From: an uncultured Oscillospiraceae bacterium
GTDB taxonomy: Bacteria; Bacillota; Clostridia; Oscillospirales; Oscillospiraceae
Direction of reading: 5' to 3'
Length of the DNA stretch: 9,658 nucleotides
Assembly: GCA_958436045.1 (NCBI GenBank)
Contig: CAUBIP010000068.1
Coordinates: forward strand, 1 to 9,658
Translations under genes and position numbers: made by a program
Shown: piece by piece, positions 1 through 6,193 of the stretch
Position numbering within the stretch: position 1 is the first letter of the stretch
Layout: each line of letters starts with the position of its first letter
The notes under the pieces: model-generated
Seen by the model: only the letters and a program-made list of their open reading frames with translations
The model's database searches: none
What the model was told of the DNA's origin: nothing

Positions 1-564
1 AATATCCGCATGTCGACCCTGTGCCACCCGGAGAATAAGCCCTATGAGGGCCTGTCCGTCCAAGCGGCGGCGGAGCGGCTGGGGAAGGACCCACTGGACT
101 GCTGCTGCGACATGCTGATCTCCGAGGGCGGGGCGATTACGATGATCGACTTCATCACCTGCGAGGCGGACATTGCCCGCATCCTGCAGGCGCCGTTTGC
201 CAACGTGATCTCCGACAGCACCTATCCCACGGAAGGCATCCCCCATCCCCGGCTCTATGGGACATTCCCGCGGGCCATCCAGAAATACGTCCAGCAAGAC
301 AAGGTGCTGACCCTGCCGCAGGCGGTGCAGAAGATGACGTCCATCCCGGCGGATGTGCTGGGGCTGACGGGCAAGGGACGTCTGGCCGTCGGTGCGGATG
401 CCGATCTCAACGTATTTGACGCCTGCAAGCTGCAGGAGAACGGGACCTATCAGGCCCCGGCCCAGTTTGCCTCCGGGCTGGAGGCCGTCTTTGTCGGCGG
501 CGAGCTGGTGCTGCGGCACGACGAGCTGACCGGCGCGACGCCGGGCAATGTCCTGCTGCGGTAA
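1..564 (+). CDS. D-aminoacylase-like amidohydrolase, C-terminal part (5' truncated by window edge)
   Basis: The frame is open from base 1 to the TAA at 562-564, giving 187 residues with no natural start, so the N-terminal metal-binding half lies outside the window. The visible part resembles the end of N-acyl-D-amino-acid deacylases (amidohydrolase superfamily): an SD motif (Asp at fragment residue 72, in the place of the catalytic/metal Asp), then HPRLYGTFPR (82-91), AVQKMTSIPADVLGL (108-122), GRLAVGADADLNVFD (126-140) and a C-terminal PGNVLLR. These enzymes release free D-amino acids from N-acyl-D-amino acids in the cytoplasm. The substrate here cannot be told; dihydroorotase- or dipeptidase-like relatives share the ADLNVFD end but usually not the HPR-YGTFPR stretch. 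A good terminator follows, so this is the last gene of its transcript. Confidence 0.85.
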   Translation, partial: NIRMSTLCHPENKPYEGLSVQAAAERLGKDPLDCCCDMLISEGGAITMIDFITCEADIARILQAPFANVISDSTYPTEGIPHPRLYGTFPRAIQKYVQQDKVLTLPQAVQKMTSIPADVLGLTGKGRLAVGADADLNVFDACKLQENGTYQAPAQFASGLEAVFVGGELVLRHDELTGATPGNVLLR

Positions 565-599
565 GCGTACGCGGGAAACGCAAAGAAATAGTAAATAAT

Positions 600-639
600 A
601 AAAAGTGGCTGCCCCATCAGTATGGGCAGCTGCTTTTTG
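600..639 (+). terminator. Rho-independent terminator after the amidohydrolase
   Basis: GCTGCCC (608-614) pairs perfectly with GGGCAGC (624-630). The stem extends through two G-U pairs, a G-C pair and the flanking A-run/T-run (600-604 with 634-638). The loop is 615-623, and TTTTT follows at 634-638. It separates the amidohydrolase transcript from the deacetylase. Confidence 0.9.
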
Positions 640-696
640 TGTGCTCTGCCAGAGAAGCAGAGAACAAATTTTGTCGAAAAACAGGAGATCTCTGTT

Positions 697-726
697 TATA
701 ATTCTTAAAATTGGCTAAGAATTATA
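697..726. promoter_or_regulatory. Perfect 11-bp inverted repeat, candidate operator
   Basis: TATAATTCTTA (697-707) and TAAGAATTATA (716-726) are exact reverse complements separated by 8 bases. The element lies upstream of the deacetylase and just before its best promoter. Its left arm contains a perfect TATAAT (697-702). It could be a dimeric-regulator operator, or part of a second promoter whose -35 is poor (TTGTCG at 671-676, 20 bp away). It has no T-run, so it is not an ordinary terminator. Confidence 0.55.
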
Positions 727-743
727 CCATTTCCGGCAATTTG

Positions 744-752
744 TGGTAGAAT
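744..752 (+). promoter_or_regulatory. Extended -10 promoter candidate for the deacetylase
   Basis: TGGTAGAAT (744-752) matches an extended -10 (TGnTANAAT-like), but no good -35 sits 16-18 bp upstream. A start near 759 would give a leader of about 25 nt that includes the ribosome binding site. The weak -35 and the palindrome ending about 18 bp upstream would suit an activator-dependent or otherwise regulated promoter, which is inference. Confidence 0.45.
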
Positions 753-784
753 ACCGGTACAGAAAAAATGACGGAGGTCTCGCT

Positions 785-1522
785 ATGAAGGCTTATTTGA
801 AAAAATACAAATGGGCGCTTTGCCTGCTTGTGATATTTGCGGCCCTATGCTGGGTATATAAAACGCATTATAGCACAAAGTCTTATCCCACCGTTTTGAC
901 CTACCATGCCATTGAAGAGAAGTTGCCAGAGGAGACATCAGAGGAGAACGAGTATCTCTTTGTTCGCCCGGCGGACCTGGAGGAGCAGCTGCAGCTGCTG
1001 ACTCGCAAGGGGTATGAATTCTGCTTTGCCTCCCAGTATGAAATCACAAATAAAAAGCAGGTCATCCTGACCCTGGACGACGGCTATGAGGACAATTACA
1101 CGAACCTCTTCCCGCTGCTAAAAAAGTACCGCGCCAAGGCGACAATCTCCGTCGTGACCGGCAACATCGGGCACCCGGGCAATTTAACAGCGGACCAGAT
1201 CCGCGAGATGAGTGACAGCGGCCTGGTCGAGATTGCCTCCCACACCGTGACCCATCCCCACCTGACCAGCCTGGACGATGCGGCGCTGGACCAGGAGCTG
1301 CAGGATTCCAAGCAAACGTTGGAGAAAATCACTGGCAAGGAGGTGCAGGCGATCGCCTACCCCTACAGCGATTATGACCAGCGGGTCTGTACGGCGGCGG
1401 CGAAATACTACCGCTTCGGGTATATCGACTGGCCGAAAAATTACTACGCCCAATATGAGATCGGCCGCACCTCTGTGCACCGGGATATCACGATCGAGCA
1501 GTTTGAGGCACTGTTACACTGA
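785..1522 (+). CDS. Membrane-anchored polysaccharide deacetylase (NodB/CE4 family)
   Basis: A 245-residue protein that likely removes acetyl groups from a cell-surface polysaccharide or peptidoglycan outside the membrane. The ATG at 785 is chosen because GGAGGT (773-778) lies 6 bases upstream; an in-frame GTG at 743 lacks such a site and would swallow it. Residues 10-25 form one hydrophobic anchor after a Lys-rich start, with the domain outside. NodB motifs follow: TYHAI (39-43), TLDDGYEDN (96-104; Asp98 and Asp99, catalytic base and metal ligand), SHTVTHPH (152-159; His153 and His157, metal ligands), AYPYSDYD (191-198) and a late GRTSVHRD (227-234). The AYPY and YHAI forms resemble PgaB/IcaB-like deacetylases more than classic RxPYG chitin deacetylases, but the substrate is unknown. 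Its last 9 bases overlap the end of the opposing WYL gene. Confidence 0.88.
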   Translation: MKAYLKKYKWALCLLVIFAALCWVYKTHYSTKSYPTVLTYHAIEEKLPEETSEENEYLFVRPADLEEQLQLLTRKGYEFCFASQYEITNKKQVILTLDDGYEDNYTNLFPLLKKYRAKATISVVTGNIGHPGNLTADQIREMSDSGLVEIASHTVTHPHLTSLDDAALDQELQDSKQTLEKITGKEVQAIAYPYSDYDQRVCTAAAKYYRFGYIDWPKNYYAQYEIGRTSVHRDITIEQFEALLH

Positions 1523-2575
1523 GCTAGGCTCCGGCGCGTTATCCGGCGGCTCCGCCGGGGCATCGCCGGGGGCATTATCTGGCGCGTCATCCGACGCGGC
1601 ATACTGGGCCAGGCATTGCTGGCACAGGGTCCGGCAGCTATCAACGGCGCTCTGGGGGGCGAGAATTTTCGCCCGGCTGCCGAAGCTGATGATCCAGCTG
1701 TAGAACACCGGCGAGAGGGCAATCTCCGTCGTCACGGTAAAGGAGCCGTCCGGCTGGGGGATGAGCATGAGATCCGTCCCGAACCGGTCGAGGACGACGC
1801 CGGCCAGGCTGGCGGAAAACTGCATTTTGACCGTCGTATGCGGCCCGTTGAACATGCCGAAGACCTGCCGCCCATAGCGGGCCAGGTCCAGCTGCGCCAG
1901 CTCCGGTGGGACCTGGCGCGGCATTGCCAGGGCAGTGATGCGGCGCATTTTATCCACCCGGTAATGGGTGATGCCGTGAGCCTGCGTATAGGCGATGAGG
2001 TAGTAGTATTCCTCGTGCCAGACCAGCGCCCAGGGCGTTGCGATGCGGCTCGGGCCGCGCTTGTGGCGCTGCTTGTCCGGCCCCCATTCTGTATAATCAA
2101 AGCGGATGCAGCAGTCTGCCGCGATGGCCGATTGGATCGCGTCCACCGCGTAGTAGATGCTCTCGTCCATCGTCTTGACCCGCCCAGCGACGACGACCTG
2201 GCTCTCCAAAAGGCCTGCCTGGTGCTCGCTGGAAAGCTGCGCCAGCTTGCGGATCAGGGCGGCGGATTTTTTCTCCGTCAAAAACCGGGAGGACTGGACG
2301 GCGTCTACCAGCAGGCGCACCTCCGGCAGCTCGAAGGCGCGGCTGCCCAGGTAATAGCTGAAGTGGTGCCCCTCCCGGACCCGGACCAGGTCCAGCCCAA
2401 ATTCCTGCAGCAGCTGCAGGTCCGTATAGAGTGTTTTGCGCTCGGCGGGGATCTGGAGCGTCTTCAAATACGCCTGTAGTGCGGCGATGCTGGCCGGGTG
2501 GTCCTCATCCGTGCAGCGGTGAAAATAGTCGTATAAATACAGCAGCTTCAGCCGCTGGGTCTCCGCTCTTGCCAT
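1514..2575 (-). CDS. WYL-domain transcriptional regulator (DeoR-like HTH)
   Basis: A 353-residue cytoplasmic DNA-binding regulator. The start at 2575 is supported by AAGGAGG on the minus strand (2584-2590), 8 bases upstream. Residues about 5-62 form the winged helix-turn-helix, including ERKTLYTDLQLL (45-56), the typical recognition region of WYL proteins. Residues about 150-215 form the WYL domain: RFDYTEWG (158-165), PWALVWHEEYYYLIAY (181-196) and HYRVDKM (204-210). A WCX-like C-terminal region follows to about 325. WYL domains sense ligands, in several cases nucleic acid or nucleotides. The last 25 residues are an odd Asp/Ala/Pro-rich tail. The gene converges on the deacetylase (9-bp overlap, no terminator between them) and diverges from the AI-2E gene. 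It may regulate either neighbour or itself; the sequence does not decide. Confidence 0.88.
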   Translation of the reverse strand: MARAETQRLKLLYLYDYFHRCTDEDHPASIAALQAYLKTLQIPAERKTLYTDLQLLQEFGLDLVRVREGHHFSYYLGSRAFELPEVRLLVDAVQSSRFLTEKKSAALIRKLAQLSSEHQAGLLESQVVVAGRVKTMDESIYYAVDAIQSAIAADCCIRFDYTEWGPDKQRHKRGPSRIATPWALVWHEEYYYLIAYTQAHGITHYRVDKMRRITALAMPRQVPPELAQLDLARYGRQVFGMFNGPHTTVKMQFSASLAGVVLDRFGTDLMLIPQPDGSFTVTTEIALSPVFYSWIISFGSRAKILAPQSAVDSCRTLCQQCLAQYAASDDAPDNAPGDAPAEPPDNAPEPSSV

Positions 2576-2613
2576 ATGCGTTGCCTCCTTGCGATGCGCC
2601 TGCTTTTTTATTT

Positions 2614-2641
2614 AGTGTAGCACAGCTTCGCGCAAAAGCAA
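2614..2641 (-). promoter_or_regulatory. Promoter of the WYL regulator gene
   Basis: Read on the minus strand: -35 TTGCTT (2636-2641), 16-bp spacer, -10 TACACT (2614-2619) preceded by TGC, giving an extended -10. The expected start is near 2607, about 30 bases before the start codon. Confidence 0.65.
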
Positions 2642-2710
2642 GGCCCATTCTGGTTGCCGTATGCCGCGCGTAAAAATAGGATAAAAATTTTCCATTTCCC
2701 CACGCCTTTC

Positions 2711-2739
2711 TTGACGGAAAACGCCGGACGTGTTACCAT
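2711..2739 (+). promoter_or_regulatory. Promoter of the AI-2E family gene
   Basis: TTGACG (2711-2716), 17-bp spacer, TACCAT (2734-2739) with TGT directly before it (extended -10). The expected start is near 2746, just ahead of AAGGAGGTG (2752-2760). The divergent WYL promoter lies about 70 bp away, so one bound regulator could affect both. Confidence 0.7.
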
Positions 2740-2768
2740 AAGAACGATAGGAAGGAGGTGGGAGAACG

Positions 2769-4136
2769 ATGCCGTTTCGCCGGAACAACAAATATGTTGC
2801 CTGGGGGCTGACGTTTTTGGGCGTAATCGTCGCCAGCATCATTATGTTCGTCGTCTTCACGAATCTGAAGGGCTTTTTTGCCGTCATTCAGAAGTTTATC
2901 GCCATCATTTCCCCATTCCTATATGGGCTGCTGTTTGCCTATCTGATGAACCCCATTATGGTCCGGGTGGAGCTTTGCATGGGGAAGCTCTTGGCGGAGC
3001 GGGATCTCTCGCCCCGGGCCAAGCGGAACCTCAGCCGCGGCGTTGGTGTGGGGGTCTCGTGCATCGTGCTGCTGGCGGTTTTGTATCTGCTGATTTATAT
3101 GATCGTCCCGCAGATCATCGAGAGCCTAAATAACCTGTTCGACCCGCAGACGATCATCAATTACTACCAGCAGCTGCGCAAGTGGATCCTGAAGCTCTTC
3201 CAGGATAATCCGGATATGGAAGCCTGGTGCATGGAGCGGCTGGAGGATGTCTACAAATGGGTGGAGAACTGGCTGAGAAACCTCGATCTCGAGGCGGCCT
3301 TCCGCAGCATTACGACAGGCGTCGTCAGCGTCGTCCGGGCGGTGGTCAATCTCTTCATCGGCCTGGTCGCGGCGGTGTATATGCTGCTGTCGAAGGATAC
3401 GTTCTATGCCCAGCTCAAGAAGATAGCCGTCGCCTTCCTGCGGGAGGAGCGCTGCAACCGGGTCTTTGACGTCTGCACCCGGACAAATAAAATCTTCGGC
3501 GGCTTTATTGTCGGCAAGCTCATTGACTCTTTGATCATCGGGATTCTCTGCTATTTCGGGATGCTGATTCTCAAGCTGCCGTACCCGGTGCTGATCGCGG
3601 CGATCATCGGTGTGACGAATATTATCCCGTTCTTCGGCCCAATCATCGGCCTGGTGCCGTCGGCGCTGCTGATTTTGCTCATCAACCCTTGGCAGTGCCT
3701 GTACTTTGTGATTTTCGTCCTCTGCCTGCAGCAGTTTGACGGCAATATCCTCGGGCCCCATATTTTGGGCGACTCCGTCGGTCTGTCCAGCTTCTGGATC
3801 CTGGTTTCGATCACCGTGGCAGGCGGGATATTCGGCTTTGCCGGAATGGTCCTAGGCGTGCCGTTCTTTGCGGTGTTCTACTCGCTGTTCAGCGATTGGG
3901 TCAACCGGAAGCTTTGCAAAAAGGGCCGCCCAGCGCAGACGGCCTGCTACGGCAAGATCAAGTGCGTCGCCGATCTGGAGCGGCCAGTCAAAAAGCCCGC
4001 GCCGCCGGCAAATCTGACAAAGGCTGCCGCCGTGCTGGACCTTAACGATGAGATCGAGATCGAATCCGCCCCAGCGGGCGATGCCGAGAACACGCCGGAG
4101 TATGACTTTGACCGCGATTTCGCAGGGCTGGATTAA
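2769..4136 (+). CDS. AI-2E family transporter (PerM/YtvI-like polytopic membrane protein)
   Basis: A 455-residue integral membrane protein of the AI-2E (UPF0118) family. Members are implicated in export of signalling molecules, in Na+/H+ antiport or in sporulation; the substrate here cannot be inferred. The start at 2769 follows AAGGAGGTG by 8 bases. Hydrophobic segments lie at about 10-30, 44-62, 94-114, 187-207, 245-268, 271-304, 310-325 and 341-375. Family hallmarks are NIIPFFGPIIG (284-294) and the signature from GNILGPHILG (325-334) to GGIFGFAGMVLGVPF (352-366). A soluble loop (115-185) and an acidic hydrophilic C-terminal tail (about 380-455) are cytoplasmic or peripheral. The gene appears monocistronic: it has its own promoter upstream and a strong terminator downstream. 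Confidence 0.9.
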   Translation: MPFRRNNKYVAWGLTFLGVIVASIIMFVVFTNLKGFFAVIQKFIAIISPFLYGLLFAYLMNPIMVRVELCMGKLLAERDLSPRAKRNLSRGVGVGVSCIVLLAVLYLLIYMIVPQIIESLNNLFDPQTIINYYQQLRKWILKLFQDNPDMEAWCMERLEDVYKWVENWLRNLDLEAAFRSITTGVVSVVRAVVNLFIGLVAAVYMLLSKDTFYAQLKKIAVAFLREERCNRVFDVCTRTNKIFGGFIVGKLIDSLIIGILCYFGMLILKLPYPVLIAAIIGVTNIIPFFGPIIGLVPSALLILLINPWQCLYFVIFVLCLQQFDGNILGPHILGDSVGLSSFWILVSITVAGGIFGFAGMVLGVPFFAVFYSLFSDWVNRKLCKKGRPAQTACYGKIKCVADLERPVKKPAPPANLTKAAAVLDLNDEIEIESAPAGDAENTPEYDFDRDFAGLD

Positions 4137-4195
4137 GCACCCGCGAAAGCGAAAAGAAATGGCCGGGCAGCGCGGGCTGCCATGGGTTTATCAAT

Positions 4196-4228
4196 AAGCC
4201 CCCAAAGGGACGGCCCTTGGGGGCTTTT
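4196..4228 (+). terminator. Strong stem-loop terminator between the AI-2E and FHA-SEDS genes
   Basis: The left arm (4196-4209) and right arm (4214-4226) form a 13-bp stem with one bulged A and an ACGG loop, followed by TTTT (4225-4228). It lies 51 bases before the next start codon. A smaller hairpin (GGGTTTA at 4184-4190 with TAAGCCC at 4195-4201) would compete for its 5' arm. Confidence 0.85.
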
Positions 4229-4279
4229 GCTTCACCGCCGCCTGTCTGGCGGCGCGGATTCCCGGAAGGGAGGGACTCT

Positions 4280-6193
4280 ATGGAAAAATTTACAGAGATT
4301 TTGAACCAATGCACCGGCTTTTTAGAGGGGCTGCGGGGCAATGACCAATTTGTGCAGCTCTTTGGCTCCGTTGTGCGGTATCTGCTGCCGGTGCTGGTGT
4401 TTTTCGTGCTGCTGCGGTGCGCCATCTCGCTGCTGACGTTCCGCAAAGAGCCGGAGATCTGGGCCTGGCTCGTCCTGCCCGGCGGCCAGGAGCTGCCGGT
4501 GACGCATTGGGAAAATGTCATCGGCCGGGCGCGGGGCAGCGATATCGTCATTGATACGCCGTCCATCGCCAAGAGCCACGCGGTTTTGACCCGCTATGAC
4601 GACGGCAGCTGGACCATCTCCGATATCGGCAGCCGCGGCGGCGTCAGCGTCAACGGGCGGCAGACGGAGATCGTCGCCATTGACGAAAACGATGTCATTA
4701 CCCTAGGCAATCTGGAGCTGCGTCTGGTGCCCAACTCTAAGCGGGAGCAGGCGCGGCAGGCGGCGGGCCGGACAAAGGCCGGGCATACGATCTCGCCGGG
4801 GCTGTCGCTGCTCCTGCTGACACTGCTGCAGCTGCTGGCCCTGCTGCAGCTGGTCACGACGGTGGACCCTGATTATATCGGCAGCGTCTGCTTCGGCTTT
4901 TTGATCCTGATCTGTCTGCAATGGCTGCTGTTTTTGACGATGAAATTCGCCCGGCGGCATGGGTTCGAGGCGGAGACCATCGCGTTTTTGCTCTCGACCA
5001 TCGGCCTTGCCATCGTGGCGTCCAAGGTGCCAGATTCGATCTATAAGCAGCTGGCGGCGTCCGTCATGGGCATCTTCCTGTTCCTGTTTATCGGATGGGC
5101 CCTGCGGGACCTGGAGCGGGCGAAAAAGATCCGCTATATCGCCGCGGCGGCCGGTGTGGCGCTGCTACTGTTCAACCTGGTCTTCGGCACGGAGAAATTC
5201 GGCGCGAAAAACTGGATTTCCCTGGGCGGCATCTCGTTCCAGCCGTCGGAGCTGGTGAAAATCTGCTTTATTTTCGCCGGGGCTTCCACCATGGAGCGGA
5301 TCGTGACGAAGCGGAACCTGATCCTGTTCATCGGCTATTCCGGCTTTGTCTGCCTGTGCCTGGTCTTGATGAACGACTTCGGCACGGCGCTGATCTTCTT
5401 TGTTGCCTTCCTGGTCATCGCGTTCCTGCGGTCCGGCAGCTTTGCGACGCTGTCGCTGATCTGCGCCGGGACGGGGTTTGCCGGGGTGCTGGCGCTGCGG
5501 TTCAAGCCGTATATCGCCAAGCGCTTTGCCGCCTGGGGCCATGTCTGGGAGTATGCTGCGACGACAGGCTACCAGCAGACCCGGGCCATGATGGTCATCG
5601 CCTCCGGCGGGCTGTTCGGCCTGGGGCTGGGCAACGGGTGGCTCAAATACGTTGCCGCATCGGATACGGACCTGGTCTTCGGCTTTGTCTCGGAGGAATG
5701 GGGGCTGCTGGTGGCAGTCATGATGGTGCTGGCCATCGTTACGCTGGCGGCGTTCGTCGTCCGCTCGGCGTCGCTGGGGCGCAGCAGCTTTTATAATATC
5801 AGCGCCTGCGCCGCTGTGACGATTTTGATGACGCAGACGATCCTCAATGTGTTCGGCACGGTGGATATCCTGCCGCTGACGGGCGTGACGTTCCCGTTCG
5901 TCTCCAACGGCGGCTCGAGCATGATGTCCGCCTGGGGGCTGCTGGCCTTTATCAAGGCGGCCGATACCCGGCAGAACGCCAGCTTCGCCATCCGCCTGAC
6001 TTCCCAGAAGGAGCTGCGGGAGGAGGCAGAAGCGGAGACGTCCGACGAGGGCAGCTATGACGACGGCTACGAGGGCAGCTATGACAATGCCTACGACGAT
6101 GGCTACGGCGGCGCCTACGACGACGGCTATGATGACGCCTACGACGGTTACGATGCCTACGGCGGCCCGGAGGGAGGCAGAGGGTATGAATAG
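4280..6193 (+). CDS. FHA domain fused to FtsW/RodA/SpoVE-type SEDS glycosyltransferase
   Basis: A 637-residue membrane protein. SEDS proteins polymerise lipid II into glycan strands with a partner class B PBP. The ATG at 4280 follows GGGAGGG (4268-4274) by 5 bases; an in-frame TTG at 4217 lies inside the terminator and is rejected. Order: transmembrane segment at 34-53; cytoplasmic FHA domain at about 60-150 (IGR 81-83, His100, VNG 124-126); SEDS domain with about ten hydrophobic segments at 171-560. SEDS motifs: NWISLGGISFQPSELVK (311-327), NDFGTALIF (365-373), TDLVFGFVSEEWG (463-475; Asp464 in the position of the essential Asp) and LTGVTFPFVSNGGSS (533-547). The TPF/Asn form of the last motif resembles actinobacterial-type RodA more than E. 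coli FtsW. In the FHA domain the usual Ser of SxxH is Ala97. The C-terminal tail (590-637) is a Tyr/Asp/Gly repeat. The stop overlaps the PBP start. Confidence 0.9.
   Translation: MEKFTEILNQCTGFLEGLRGNDQFVQLFGSVVRYLLPVLVFFVLLRCAISLLTFRKEPEIWAWLVLPGGQELPVTHWENVIGRARGSDIVIDTPSIAKSHAVLTRYDDGSWTISDIGSRGGVSVNGRQTEIVAIDENDVITLGNLELRLVPNSKREQARQAAGRTKAGHTISPGLSLLLLTLLQLLALLQLVTTVDPDYIGSVCFGFLILICLQWLLFLTMKFARRHGFEAETIAFLLSTIGLAIVASKVPDSIYKQLAASVMGIFLFLFIGWALRDLERAKKIRYIAAAAGVALLLFNLVFGTEKFGAKNWISLGGISFQPSELVKICFIFAGASTMERIVTKRNLILFIGYSGFVCLCLVLMNDFGTALIFFVAFLVIAFLRSGSFATLSLICAGTGFAGVLALRFKPYIAKRFAAWGHVWEYAATTGYQQTRAMMVIASGGLFGLGLGNGWLKYVAASDTDLVFGFVSEEWGLLVAVMMVLAIVTLAAFVVRSASLGRSSFYNISACAAVTILMTQTILNVFGTVDILPLTGVTFPFVSNGGSSMMSAWGLLAFIKAADTRQNASFAIRLTSQKELREEAEAETSDEGSYDDGYEGSYDNAYDDGYGGAYDDGYDDAYDGYDAYGGPEGGRGYE
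6056..6190 (+). repeat. Tandem repeat coding the Tyr/Asp/Gly-rich tail of the SEDS protein
   Basis: Residues 593-637 consist of degenerate 8-residue units of the form YDDGYxxx (24 bases each), with partial units such as YDNA and YDGYDA, and hold 11 tyrosines. The DNA repeats are imperfect with varied codons (tat/tac, gac/gat), so the pattern is kept at protein level. The 3' end runs into the ribosome binding site (GGGAGG, 6172-6177) and start codon of the PBP. Confidence 0.8.

Noticed and set aside
743..784. GTG at 743 as the start of the deacetylase
   Set aside because: It would place the clear GGAGGT site inside the coding region and add residues before the membrane anchor; the ATG at 785 is correctly spaced from that site.
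1616..2479. Long plus-strand ORF opposite the WYL gene
   Set aside because: It is a mirror of the WYL coding frame with no ribosome binding site or recognisable domain.
4217..4279. TTG at 4217 as the start of the FHA-SEDS gene
   Set aside because: It lies within the terminator stem and has no ribosome binding site; ATG 4280 has one 5 bases away.
6057..6185. N-terminal extension of the PBP upstream of 6186
   Set aside because: The extension is a Thr/Ala/Met-rich out-of-frame reading of the Tyr/Asp/Gly tail of the SEDS gene; the membrane anchor and ribosome binding site fit 6186.
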